Source of the DNA: Megalobrama amblycephala
Taxonomy: Eukaryota > Chordata > Actinopteri > Cypriniformes > Xenocyprididae
NCBI RefSeq assembly: GCF_018812025.1
Contig: NC_063061.1
Span: 8,960,415-9,024,414 of the forward strand
Length of the DNA: 64,000 nt
Direction of reading: 5' to 3'
Below are positions 46,308-58,543 of the stretch, piece by piece (the first letter of the stretch is position 1; every line of letters starts with the position of its first letter). A program made the translations under genes and the position numbers. The notes under the pieces were generated by a model, which made no database searches, was not told the DNA's origin, and worked only from the letters and a program-made list of their open reading frames with translations.

Positions 46308-47468
46308 TAATGAATAGATCTACATCTCATTAACCAAAATAACAAGTTAAATTTAGGTTTGTTCATCACACAAAGCTATCATATGGCTTCAGAAGACTGT
46401 AAATATACTGCAGAAGTTGTATGGACCACTTGAATGGTTTTCATATAATTTGAAATAATTTATAATTTCATTTATTACATATGGATAATAGTTGCATGAG
46501 AAAGTGTTCATTTGAAGAAAATAAATAAAATGTCCCAATCATATTTGTACAACACAAAAATAAAAATGTCACACCATCCCTTTATAGACTTTACAAGAGA
46601 ATATAAGGATTTGAGATTCATGCTCAATGTGGTGTACGCAGATGTCCAGGTAACATCATTCCCACAGGGCCCTTTAACTGCACTCCGAAGTGCTGACTCC
46701 CTTCTGTTTATTTCTGTCTGTCTATTTCTGGCTGCTTATAACACAAACTACACTATAAAAACACAACCCTTACCCCCAAACGAAAAAAAAACAGGGGAGG
46801 GTTCAGAACCCCGAACTCCCTCCGGGAATACATTCCTCTCCATTAGCTGATCCGAGCCCACTTCCTGTGGGAGTAGGGAGGCCGCCATCGCTCTCTGAGC
46901 CAGGGCCCTCCAGAACAGGAAGTAATCCAGCGAGTAGAGGAATTCATCATTCAGAGCCCCTCCACACATCTGACGACGACATGTCGACGACTTCCCCGCC
47001 TCCGTCAAACGCACGCACACACAAAAACACTCCGGGCCTTATCTTAGCATGGGTCTGACCTTTGCACCTCTCTCTGTTGATAAGAGCTTACAGAAAGGAT
47101 GTGCATGAGAGGAGGCAGAAACATAATTAGATTCTCTTTCTGCACTATAATCAGCACCTGTAAGAAAGTACATTTAATGCCGTTTGTCACGGGACAAGGA
47201 AAGGGAATCAACTTCCTGTTAGTGCCAGCTCTGGTGGGTGACCCAAGCCCTTTTTTTCCATTGTCACAAGTCAATGTATTTGACATATGGAACTACTTGC
47301 AACACCTAGAACAAAACTGCATGTATTTTTTTTGTACCACAACGTTCAGAGCCAAAGTATTTTTGTGATAAGAATTTTTTTTTTTTAAACAATACCTCAA
47401 AACTATATTTTTACATGAATGGAAGACAATGTGAGTAGTGTTTACCTGTTCAAAACTCCTCTATGCAA
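46308..47468. other. Unique sequence with small TTAA-family fragment
   Basis: 46350-46450 (CACAAAGCTATCATATGGCT, TCAGAAGACTGTAAATATAC) is a fragment of the family at 25160-25468. Bases 46640-47300 are balanced unique DNA with overlapping frames on both strands and no recognised product. Confidence 0.35.
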
Positions 47469-48140
<672 letters not shown>

Positions 48141-49742
48141 CCAATAACTATAAAAAGAAACAATCTTAAATATATAATTAAAATAAATAAAAAATATTCA
48201 TTCATTCATTGTCATATCTAAAAGATAGGCTTTCTTTTCATCCATCCATCCATCCATCCATCCATTTATTATGACTGTGAATATAAATATAATGCGAATA
48301 ATTCATATAATTATTCACTGCAATTCAAGTCTCAGACTTGGGTTTCCAACTCCGGTGCTGGTACACTGGAAAACAGATACTAACTAATTTTTCCGACCAC
48401 CATTCTACATCCTCACTGATTGTTTGTACAATTTGTCTGTGCCTTTGACCTTCCGTCGTTGACAACGCACCCGTCCCTTTCTGTTCACAAGCCAGTTCCG
48501 AAGGCCTTGGGGGTCATTTTCTTTTGTGACATATGCGCAAACTGCTTGAAAAGCTACACCCTGTCCTCTGCCATACATTTCCATGTTATTCTTGATCTAT
48601 TATCACCTGAGACAAACCTTCACACTCTTTGTTTCAAGATCCTTGTTTGACGCACCAGGCTTATTCTACATGGAATAACCTCACAATGACTTTTATTAAT
48701 AGGCTTGTTTATTATTGAACTCCACTAACAAAGGCTCACTGCACGCTACAAAACACCTCGCAGCCAGACTGGATGTGATTATATTTATATCCATGTGCCA
48801 ACACCGCGCGACACTTCCATCCCTACGATCTCTGCTGCTTTCCGCAGACTAAACCATCCGGCCGTTAAAGATGTTGTTAATCTTCTTTGACTTAGATTCT
48901 TAGACTGCTAAATTATAGGTCAGGCACTAAACAAGTGAGGATGCAAAAATGGCTGTTTATGCGGTGGCGCTGATTTGCCTACATAATATCCAGCCGTGCT
49001 CTGACATTAAGAGATGAGGCCCTCGCTGAGGAGACTGTCTAAACAAATCAGAGGACGCGTGAAAACAAACCAGCGTGTTGTGACTGGAGCTCGCGTGAAA
49101 CGTCTCGGTTCCTCTGTCTGTTTAGAAAACAAACCTCCTTCAGCCAGAAACTGTAAAGATCTGAAATCCACGGGATCGTCTCTGCCTGCCTCACGACGAC
49201 AAATCCCTGTCATGCCACGAGCGTGTTCCTTCTGAAAGGTTGACGGGGGTAGGTGTAGGGGGCAGATGTAGAGAGCGGTTTGAGTGTCAGGGGTGTGTGG
49301 TGAGGGCTCTTACGAGGAAGATTTTCCCTCAGCCGAACTGCACCAGAACATGACCTGAATTTATGATCTAGCTCTTGTGGGTTGGATGAACAGGACAGAT
49401 CCTGAAGTCACGACATGAAGCTTTTTGTGTGCAGGGAGTAAAGCCGTGGCTTAAATCATCAAATCAAATCTTTGCAATGGCAAGCGAGTTTACGTTATAG
49501 TTTTGTGTCTCTCAGTTCTGGTAAAAAATTGGGAGGGGTGCCATTTGAACCAACTCACTGCAAAATCATTTACCAATTAGCATCTCATTGTTGGGTGACA
49601 AAACAAGGTTAGAAAAAAAGACTTTCAATTCATGCCTGTCCATTTATAATTTTAAAGGACTAAATATTTAATTACAATTGAAACAGATATAGCTAAGATA
49701 TCTGTTAACCTGTCAAAAGATCTGGTGAAAGTTGCATGCAGT
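48141..49742. other. Unique sequence with (CATC)n patch
   Basis: (CATC)n at 48239-48267. Bases 48400-49300 are balanced unique DNA; frames of 60-76 codons on both strands are unrecognised. Confidence 0.3.
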
Positions 49743-50115
49743 TACCCACACAGCAGGAGACTCCTAGGCGGATCCGCATTCAAGTCGCCAAACCCGCGTG
49801 ACTGTCACATTCGTTTTCGTAAATTCTACTGTCAATCAGCGGATCCTGAGCAGACCCATGTCGGATCCGTGGACGTGCACGCGCCTTTACTGTAACGGTT
49901 GTATCAGTTTGGGGGGTCCCAAACGGAGGTAAGGTTTTAATCGCGGATGCGGAGCGGATGCAGCGAGGAGCCACGGCGGGTCCGCGATCCACCTTCGTTG
50001 CGGATCTGTCACTGCGCGCAAGTAGATGCCGATACGGGTCCGTTCGCGAATACGGTCCGGAAGCCGCGATACCTCCGCGGCCAATCCGCCGCGGAGTTCT
50101 TTTGCTGTCTGGGTA
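49743..50115. mobile_element. CpG-rich MITE
   Basis: The left end TACCCACACAGCAGGAGACT and the right end, read backwards TACCCAGACAGCAAAAGAAC, are inverted copies, both continuing into GCGGATCCGC / GCGGATTGGC words. The interior is dense in CpG (GATCCGCGG-like words, CGCGCGCAAG), far above its surroundings. Frames on both strands are composition effects. No clear target duplication. Confidence 0.65.
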
Positions 50116-50265
50116 GCCATTATCTGAAGAACTAGTATGCCCAACTAGCAGTTAGTTAAGAGTGATACAGTTAGTTTGATACTTTTCGGTATCAAATTAG
50201 ACCAATCTACATTTTTATGTAACTGACTTAAAAAAGCTATGAACAGTCTTAAAGAAAAATTAAGG

Positions 50266-50748
50266 CTCGCAATTGCGAGTTATAAAGTCAGAATTGCGTG
50301 ATATAAACTCGTAATTGTGAGAAAGAAAGTCAGAATTGAGATATAAACTTGCAATTCTGACATTTTTTCTTGCAATTGTGAGTTTATGTCACACAATTCT
50401 GACTTTATAACTTGCAATCGTGACTTTATATCTCACAATTCTGACTTTCTCGCAACTGCGAGTTTACATCTCGCAATTCTGACTTCTTTTCTCAGAATTG
50501 TGAGATATAAACTCGCAATTGCGAGTTATAAACCCCAACTGCGAGTTTTAATCTTGCAATTTTGAATTTATAACACAATTGCGACTTCATATCATGCAAT
50601 TCTGACTGTATAACTCACAATTGCAAGTTTATTTCACGCAATTCTGACTTTATAACTCGCAATTGAGAAAAAGTCAGAATTGTGATATAAAAAGTCGCAA
50701 TTACCTTTTTTTATTTTTTATTCAGTAGCGGAAACAAGCTTTCATAAC
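50266..50748. mobile_element. Element of alternating inverted short motifs
   Basis: Made almost entirely of CAGAATTG / CAATTCTGAC and CTCGCAATTG / TTGCGAGTTATA words in both orientations about every 20 bases, so it folds on itself at many registers. The right end GCAATTACCTTTTTTTATTT then CAGTAGCGGAAACAAGCTTT is that of a known cyprinid repeat; the left end is not clear. Confidence 0.75.
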
Positions 50749-50887
50749 AATAGTGTCATTATTCAGCTCAATTTAGTTCAATGTTGATTAAATTTGTTTC
50801 AATGACAGCATCAATGTTGCAAAGTTAGTGTCAATATCAGGCTCAGCTCAGTTCAAATTTAGATTTCATCCGATAGTGTCAGTGCAG

Positions 50888-51236
50888 TTAAAGTCTGCGT
50901 GAACCGGAATTTGTGACCAGTTTTTACTTCAGTATTGTGAACTGTTTTCAGAGTGCAACAGAATATTGAATGAGAAAAACAGAGGGCGTGGCTTGTTTTT
51001 TCACCACTGGGAACTGATTGGATCTAGAAAAGTAGGCGTTCCATTCAGCTTTTTTTCAAAGTTCGCAGCCAAGCCGCCAAACTGACATTTTAAGATTTTA
51101 ATTAAAGTTTACCAAGACACACACACACACAAAAAAAAATTGTGGATTAACTTGCATGGATGAATCGTTACCACAAGACTAGTATTGTGCGCTAGCAAAG
51201 TAAATAGGGTCAATTTTGATTTCATGCTGACCTTAA
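50888..51236. mobile_element. 349-bp TTAA-target MITE
   Basis: The left end TTAAAGTCTGCGTGAACC and the right end, read backwards TTAAGGTCAGCATGAAATCA, are inverted copies, with TTAA at 50888-50891 and 51233-51236. Internal (CA)n at 51118-51130. Confidence 0.8.
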
Positions 51237-53291
51237 GTCAATAATATTCCTGAATATTAATTGTCATTTTACTAAGAAATAATAAAATATTATGCCAAAC
51301 CATTTAAGAAGTTTCACTGTTCTTTTCAATTTTTTTTTATTTTTTTTTTATTATAATATCAGGAAATATCATCATTAATTTTAAATCAGAAATTAAATGC
51401 TCATCATAGAATAGGTGTCATTTAATATATGAACTGTATTTTTAATCAATTTTACAATAAATTAATAAATTCGGTTAAAAAAAAATTAGAAAAAGTAGAA
51501 AAAAATCATAACATTAATGCTAATGCTGTTGACAGAGCAGTGTTATTCTTTTAGAAAAGGACTATAAAGCCATCGAATGGTGGAGATGTACAAGCGGTGT
51601 GCTAAATGCTTGACGGATGGGCTCTGCCTTGTCTCCAATTGACCGTGTGACATCAGCGATGTGAGGCTCGTGTCAGTAACGTGGCACTAATGGCAGCCTA
51701 AGCTACGGTTCCTGACTGAGCAATCTATTAGCGCCTAATCGCCACTGCCATATATCCTGAGCGATCCAGCTTTCCTATGCATCACAGTGTGTGTATGTGT
51801 GGGCAGGAACAAAATCAGCCATCCCGAAATGACCATTTACAGGCACTTTTTTTTAAAACCCCACCCTAGCTCTGGAATAGATTTTAATGTGATTTAATTC
51901 CATCTAAATTCCATCTAAAAGAACTATCGATTTTGATTAAAAAAATAATAATAAAAAAAAATAACAAAAACAGGTATTAAAGAGAACGGCAAGTCGTTGG
52001 ATTTCTGTTGTAAAAATGGTTGACCAAGTTCTCATTCGCCAATTAAGAATAAAAACGTCTGGGCTATAACTCATTATATTACAGCCACTCTGAAATAAAA
52101 CAGAACAGTTTTATCATGTTTTAACCACTTAATGTACTTAAAACCTCAAAATATCCCTTTAAACTTATCTTTTTACTTAAACCACTCATTTATCTGTACT
52201 AACTTGCAATATTGAGATGAAACCTCTAAAATCTTCCGATATAAACACAGCGTTCCTGACACAGGCCCTCAGGAAAGATGGATGACTCCACTTCCTCATA
52301 TTATCTCATAGAGCTCTGACATTTGTCAACAGAGGAAATGTAGCCATTTCCTCCAACAGGCCGAGATACATGTGTGCCATCATGTGAGCCTTTGAACGTG
52401 TTTATTGTTTGGATGGGATTCTTATCCTCCGCTCATAAGCAGTTCTTCTCAATTAGAGACGTCCAGTGAGACTAGAGCACCGGAAGCTAATGAGCTAGCC
52501 TAGTTAGCATACCAAGATGTTGAATTATTGACCACAGTTTTGGCGATGCACAGGATCCGAATGCAATGAGTACGACTGGATGAGGGGCCAAAAGCTCCGG
52601 GCTTAACCTTCCGAAGGGTCACTTCTGACTAAACAATTCCTCCCGTGTCCACTAATCAATACGGACCACAATGCACTTGCCAGTGCCTCCATGGCAGACA
52701 GAGCGAGTGGTTTGTTTTATTGCTATTTATTTTTCACTTTCATTGCGTTTCCCATCTCTCCTTCCCTTAAGGAGAAACAGGAGGAGGTGGCACACCCCAG
52801 GCGGTGAGCAATTATTAAAATGGGACCCAGGTGGCCTGCCATCGGTCTTGCCACTTGAGCAAGGCGGCAATGCCTTGACGGCTAATCGATTAGTGCTCTC
52901 ATGAAAGCAGCACTGTGACCCTTGACCCCCAGGATAAGCTTCCTGCCTGACAGTTGACATGGGGAGTGCTTTGCTTGACTGAATTAGAAATCTGCAGCGT
53001 TTCTCTTTTTTGATTTCTCTGCGTTTCTTATTCCGCCTCAAGGAGGTAGAGTGGTGGACGTGTCTTTTTTTCTAGTATGAATGTGAAGCAAAAAGAGCAT
53101 GACTTTCTTTAGCACTTAATCTCAATCGATGAAGAGTATTTGATGTTCAAGTTGTGCAAGGCATCGCTGTTCCCTGAGCTAATATGCTGTTTTGATCTTA
53201 AACTCCTGTTTTTTTTCTGAAGTCAACAAAGAAATAATACTATATTATGTACTATAATACTATATAATTATTAAATAATGTCTAAATAAAA
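51237..53291. promoter_or_regulatory. Unique sequence; candidate regulatory DNA
   Basis: 51237-51530 is AT-rich. Bases 51560-51780 (GTCTCCAATTGACCGTGTGA, CTATTAGCGCCTAATCGCC) and 52650-52980 (GAGCAATTATTAAAATGGGA, GGCTAATCGATTAGTGC, TGACCCTTGACCCCC) are balanced and repeat-free; the last resembles a nuclear-receptor half-site pair. The 104-codon - frame (52727-53041) has no domain. Confidence 0.3.
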
Positions 53292-53375
53292 CACTAAAAT
53301 ACAAAATATTTAAACATTATATATGCACTGTACATACAGTATATATTTAATGTTTAAATATTTTGTATTTTAGTG
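53292..53375. repeat. 84-bp near-perfect palindrome
   Basis: The arms CACTAAAATACAAAATATTT and onward ACATTA (28 bases, 53292-53319) and their exact inverse at 53348-53375 flank a mostly mirrored centre (TATATGCACTGTAC against GTACATACAGTATAT). Confidence 0.85.
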
Positions 53376-55481
53376 ATATACAGCAATATCGCACGGCTAC
53401 AAGAGTGATACTGCATTTATACAACAGTTCGACTGCATGAGTGTGCAAATAAATAAGAAATAAGGAAAAACAGGATGCAGGTTAAATATAGCCTTAGTAT
53501 TAAATTATTAAATTTAACATAGCCCAATTCCATTTGCTCAGGAACAAGTAATAGATTAATAAGATCAAAGATTAAGATTTATGTACCCAAAATTAATTAT
53601 ATCTCATGTTTAACCACTATAAAAACAAGCAGCAAATCCCCGAAGCACTGGCCGAGATGAAGCTTTTCTCTGCGGGTACACGAGCACTGAACAGCCGCTG
53701 ACGGCCTGGAGCTCGCATCTCCAAAAAATGTCTAAACAAACTGTAAAATAGGCACTATGAATAAATATGAGTCACAAATTTCAGGTCTAAACAACTGCAT
53801 TCTTTACAGTTCTTGGTACAACAAATGTAGTATTTGTAAAAAATACAGTGGATTTGCTCAGCCATGACATGACGGTCGCTTCAAGCGGGGTGGTACAAAC
53901 TGTGAAAATGTAGGAGTGCTGTTATCACTAGAATATTGCATGGCTCTCAGCCAATCAGATTCGAAAACTAGAAAGAACTGTGTTTAAATATAACAACTGA
54001 TATACGTTAGAAATCTACCTAAAACTCCAGATATAGTCAAGGTACCCAGAAAAGAATTGATATTTTAGAATTGTCATATATATGCTACATACTGACATTT
54101 TTATATTTAAAACATTATAATATATGAAAAATGGCACACTAAGACTTTCATCAACTATTCTGAATCAGAGATTTGAAAAAAAAAACAAAAAAAAAAAACA
54201 GAACAGTTTGAACTAATTCACAGGAATGAACACTGTTACTGAACTTTATGTTCAAATAAAGATCACATTTAAATCAATGCAATATCCACAATATTCATCA
54301 AATATCAAATGGCAAATATATTGTGAATATTTGATATACGGCCCAGCCCTGGTTACGTGCCCTCCGTCTTGTTGTCTCAAGTGCACTCATGATTTAAGCC
54401 CATCGTCTCAGAGTATGTTTGTTGTTGTACAGCCGTCTTTCGTGTTGTCGGGGACAACCGACACGATGAATAAGGCCATCGATCAGGGCAGCTGGCGTAG
54501 AGCGAGCAGGGGCCCTCAGTGGGGACAACAATGCTGTGTTCGGTGGGACACTGGTCTTCTCTTCCTGGAGCGCTTTGGAGGGGAAGTCGTCTGTCGAACA
54601 CCCTCCAAGCCCGATCGCCGGACAGACCTGTCGAACAGGAAGAGCCCACTGATCCACACAAAGGGGCCGACGGCATGGCCAGACACATGACATCATCTCA
54701 TATCAAGGACAGGCAATTCCCCCTGATTAAGACACTGAAATGAGAGACTAACAGCGTTCTCTCTTCATCGCCGTCTCAGATTTGTTTACAGACACTGACA
54801 GTCAGACGGTGTCGTCGAGAGGGGTGGGGTGGCGACAGTACGGGGTGAATGCATTAAAGTTGGCCCGAACAGCAGGAGTGGCAGCTGTGGCGGACTCCAG
54901 GCATTCTTCCTTTCATTGTGACTCAGTTGTAGGAGGGAAGCGCCCAAGGACATGAAGCTGTGGAGCTCGCATGGCACCAAAAGAGGAGGGCACCTTGTGT
55001 TTGTACCCTGCCAATACGAACTCCTGAAATATGTCTCACATAGCACAGCTGAGAAGCTCGGAGGAGGAGGGGGGGCTTTTCGGTTTCGAGTGGTTGCGGC
55101 TAAAGCAGACCGGCATCAGAAAAACAAAAGCACATAAAAACACAAGAAGAAAATGAAAGAGTGCTCCAACCCAGCATTGAAAGAGAGAGGTCGGCTTGAC
55201 TTGCCACCAGTCTGCTCTCGTTTTAGGGCATTGCCACCACAGGGCCTGGCGTGTAATTGGTGAAAAGAGGATTTTATATATTCTCTTTATCACGTGGTGG
55301 CGGCCGATAAGCCAAGCTCTTCACAGAACTGCTGTAGAATGTCCATGCGTGGATGTGAGATGACTGCTGGAAAAACCTTCCCGATGCCTTGAGAGAACAG
55401 AGACATCTTCACCTTACACAGATGGAAAGGTCTTCCTCTTGACTTCAGCAATGTGTTGTATTTCCAAGATTATATTCGGTA
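53376..55481. other. Unique sequence; GC-richer patch with overlapping frames
   Basis: Bases 54340-54780 are GC-richer; frames of 154 and 74 codons (+) and 103 and 100 codons (-) overlap, so no strand stands out and none has a recognised domain. Could be conserved noncoding DNA. Poly(A)-rich at 54178-54200. Confidence 0.3.
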
Positions 55482-56097
55482 TTAAAGGCAGGTTAGGTGA
55501 TTTGGTTCTAAAACTTGATGTATTTATATGCATACATATCATCTGTGGAAAGCATAGGACCATAAAAATTTCATCCAATTTAATGTCCTACCTGCCTGTC
55601 AATGTATGTATTTTCATTCCTCCGCACACCCCACTCGCACAAACATCACACATCATCAGCGCGTTTCATGCTATGCAAGTCAGTCACCGAGCATGCGACC
55701 AAAATAGCAGCCACCTTTTACAGTTCCTCCTGAACCAAAACAGCAAGCTTATGCTGTGTTCACACAATAACTACTGTAATTTGTAAAAGATTGAAACCTG
55801 TGATGCTATACTCGGAGCAGTTCGTGACTCAAATTAATGTGTTTCAATGGCAATGCTATGATTCTGCAGCAGTCAGGTGGTACAGGTCAGTGCTCTTTAA
55901 GTTGTTTAAGTTCATTATTATTGTAATGTTATGTGCTTTGAGAATTTAGGTAGTTTGTTTGCTCCATGCTGTACGCGTTCCTGTGTTTTGGAGGAGGCGT
56001 GGCTTTGGAGATGCTCTGAAGGGAGGGTGGGATCTTATGCTTTCAAAGCTAGCTAGCTATTGCTAGCCTTTCTGAAAATTACCTATTCTACCTTTAA
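55482..56097. mobile_element. 616-bp TTAA-target element
   Basis: The left end TTAAAGGCAGGTTAGGTGAT and the right end, read backwards TTAAAGGTAGAATAGGTAAT, are inverted copies, with TTAA at 55482-55485 and 56094-56097. No transposase inside; the 115-codon frame at 55439-55786 straddles the left end and is not a gene. Confidence 0.8.
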
Positions 56098-56211
56098 ACT
56101 TTGAAATTTGATTGGGTCGCAAAAAGTCGAATCATCATAATATATTATATTATTGGATTATTGGATTTATTTATTTTATTTAAATATTTTAAAATTATAA
56201 GTAAATAGTAA

Positions 56212-56267
56212 TTTTTTTTTTGGGGGGGGGGGGGGGGGTAATGTGATAACATTATGTTATCACATTA
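56212..56267. repeat. T10-G17 run followed by a hairpin
   Basis: T10 (56212-56221) joins G17 (56222-56238), then arms TAATGTGATAACAT and ATGTTATCACATTA (56239-56267) around one base. The arm word recurs a third time as TGATAACATAATGTG (56271-56285). Confidence 0.85.
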
Positions 56268-56285
56268 TTCTGATAACATAATGTG

Positions 56286-57631
56286 CATCAATGAAACATA
56301 GACAAAAGAACATTTGGGAAACAACCCAAGCTGAACTCAAGAAGAACTCGTACCCTAGTCACCAAGCAGAACTCAAGCCAGCACACAATTAAAAGACGCT
56401 TCACTGCTTAGTCTGTGTAAGGTTGTCTGAGAGGCAGAGATCAACAGAGAGATGAGCAATCTTCCACAAAGATGGCTGTGGTGTCGGCCGCCTGTTAATT
56501 ACCCAGCGGTAAAGCGGTCCAGACAGGCTGACACACAGAGTCCCCCACCCTGAACCAGTGGCTCATTTCAGAGCTCCAGGCTGGCTCTCTCCTGCCCACC
56601 CTTACACACTTTAAAGACCTTTCTACACCCAGTGAGGCCTTCAATAGGACCAAGAAATGTGTCATATTATAGGCTGTGGAGAGCTTGATAAAACAATTTT
56701 ACGCCTGGGTTATGCTTTTTAAGTAAGCTATGTTACGACGCGGTTGTAGCTGTGAAGAATCCAAATAATGTGAAGCAAAACAAGTGGATGTGGTGCTCAG
56801 TAGAAGCTTGTACAGTCAATGTGAAATCATTTGTGAGCTTACTTACGTAGATTTACTTTTTACTTGGGCAAGAGATTGATTTTTATTAAAACCCATTTCA
56901 ACTTTTTACCTTTTCAAAAAGTGTGAAAATATTTAATTGCATGTATTTAGGATCCATAAAATTCTAGTTATTAAATTAGCCTTAGCAAGACAAGAAAAAG
57001 TCAGCCATATTATTCCAGAACCAGAGAGCACTGTCATTTCCACCAAAGAATGCTATTGAACACAATACAGCATTTGAGATTTGGTGGAAAAGACATTGTA
57101 GTGGAAATGTTCTTGACTTTCAAAAAAAAAAAAAAAAGTCACAAAGATTCTCTTGTGATGTATGTACATGCCTTAACAAAGAGAATAAACTAGCAAAAAA
57201 AAATGTGTTTCTAAAGTTTTTTTTTTTTTTTTTTAAAGTCCAGGTCAAAAGTTTCCATAGTTCAAGAAACATTTTTTTATATATATTATGCACTTTGTAC
57301 TGTTTGGAAATTTGTCCTTGTCTCAATATAAATCGGATAGCATTGTGTTCTGCGAGGAAAAGAGGGCATGTTTTATCATGCAACATCCCTTTGACGGCAT
57401 GAGCTCTATTTCCTGGCAACCCTAACCACTCGATTCCTCCTGCAGGTAGTGCCGTAAAAACACACTGAGACACACACACACGCACTCGTTTAGGGTTGGC
57501 GGCGTCCCGGTCTTCCAGCACCCCACCGCCTGTCTTTGATGGGCCTGCCGTGTGTACGCAGCCATCCGTTAAATCTGACAAGGTTTGCGTTTTTATTCAG
57601 ACCCTGCTATTAATAATGGAGTGATGCATGA
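56286..57631. other. Unique sequence
   Basis: Poly(A) at 57122-57136 and poly(T) at 57219-57234. The 153-codon - frame (57120-57581) begins in coding-unlike DNA, ends in poly(A)-encoded lysines/phenylalanines and is rejected. Confidence 0.3.
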
Positions 57632-58543
57632 CCGCCACGTCCAAAGCCTCCCCCACTTTTAGATTCTCTCAATGCAGTGCTGACTCGCTACCCGAGTGAC
57701 TTCACAATGCACGTCGGCAACATCTACACCTTGTTTACATTCTCAGCGCGACCTATTCGGTTGAACTCACCTGCAACTTGTATTAACGACTGGTATGGGT
57801 CTGAAGTTTCCCCACCAACTGAGATGTTCAACTCCGAAGGCTTGAAACTTTTCGGGGAGGAATTCACCAGGGGCTGGGGTCTAGTTCTGCAAGTGACGAA
57901 GAATCTGCAAACAGCCAAGCGTACGGCCTGTCAATCATCACTCCCCACCGTCCCCAGAGGGTTTTCCTCTGCAGCGACCCCCTCCTCCTTCAAAAAAGCT
58001 AAATCGAGGAAGAAGGCGAGTAAAAAGAATTTCAGGGCTATATTGGACCTGCTAGCTGGAGGCGCTGGCACTGAAGCTTCTTACATAAATACACATTCCC
58101 AGACACCTCCAGGGTGGAGAATAATAAGGCCACCTCCATGTCACCTTCCTCTTAACATAACCGCAAAAAAGCACAGGTATCTGGAAAGAGGACACCAACC
58201 GGTCGAGATGAATATGCAGGGGGCTTCCGTCTGCTCTTTCATGACTTTATCATTTATCTGCAGAAAAATGGCTTGGTTCTTTTTGTGTGCACAAAGAAAA
58301 CAGTCAAGACTGACAGCTACCGTGGCATTCTCCATCATGCCCTGCCTAGATGGTGACAGTCCACCAATCCCCCAAGGTCCAGCTGTCCCCAGACCCCCGC
58401 TGTCATTGCCAGACCAGTACCAAAAGACCAGTCGTCCACCCCGAGACTACCAGAGCAAGCAAGTGGATCATACCCCTTTGGAGCCTTCTGTCAAAGTCGG
58501 CAAAGTTAAAATCTCAAGTGTCACCCCGCACGCTTCCCTCTAA
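57632..58543 (+). other. Long unexplained open reading frame
   Basis: After a TGA at 57629-57631 the frame is open for 303 codons to TAA at 58541-58543; the first ATG is at 57707, giving 278 residues. The translation has no domain I recognise: no signal peptide at the start, a lysine/serine-rich basic stretch at residues 95-118 from that ATG (KKAKSRKKASKK) and a proline-rich stretch near 225-250. The DNA is repeat-free and about half GC, so stops are rarer than nearby. ATTCTCTCAATGCAG at 57663-57677 would pass as a 3' splice site, so an exon is conceivable. Most likely chance or conserved noncoding DNA; not a supported gene. Confidence 0.15.

Noticed and set aside
51118..51140. (CA)n/A-run as a retroposon tail
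   Set aside because: Lies inside a TTAA MITE with mirrored ends; no SINE body or target duplication is present.
54226..54690. 154-codon + frame as a gene
   Set aside because: Three other frames overlap it on both strands, pointing to composition; kept only as a composition finding.
57120..57581. 153-codon - frame
   Set aside because: Includes poly-lysine and poly-phenylalanine from poly(A)/(T) runs and shows no domain.
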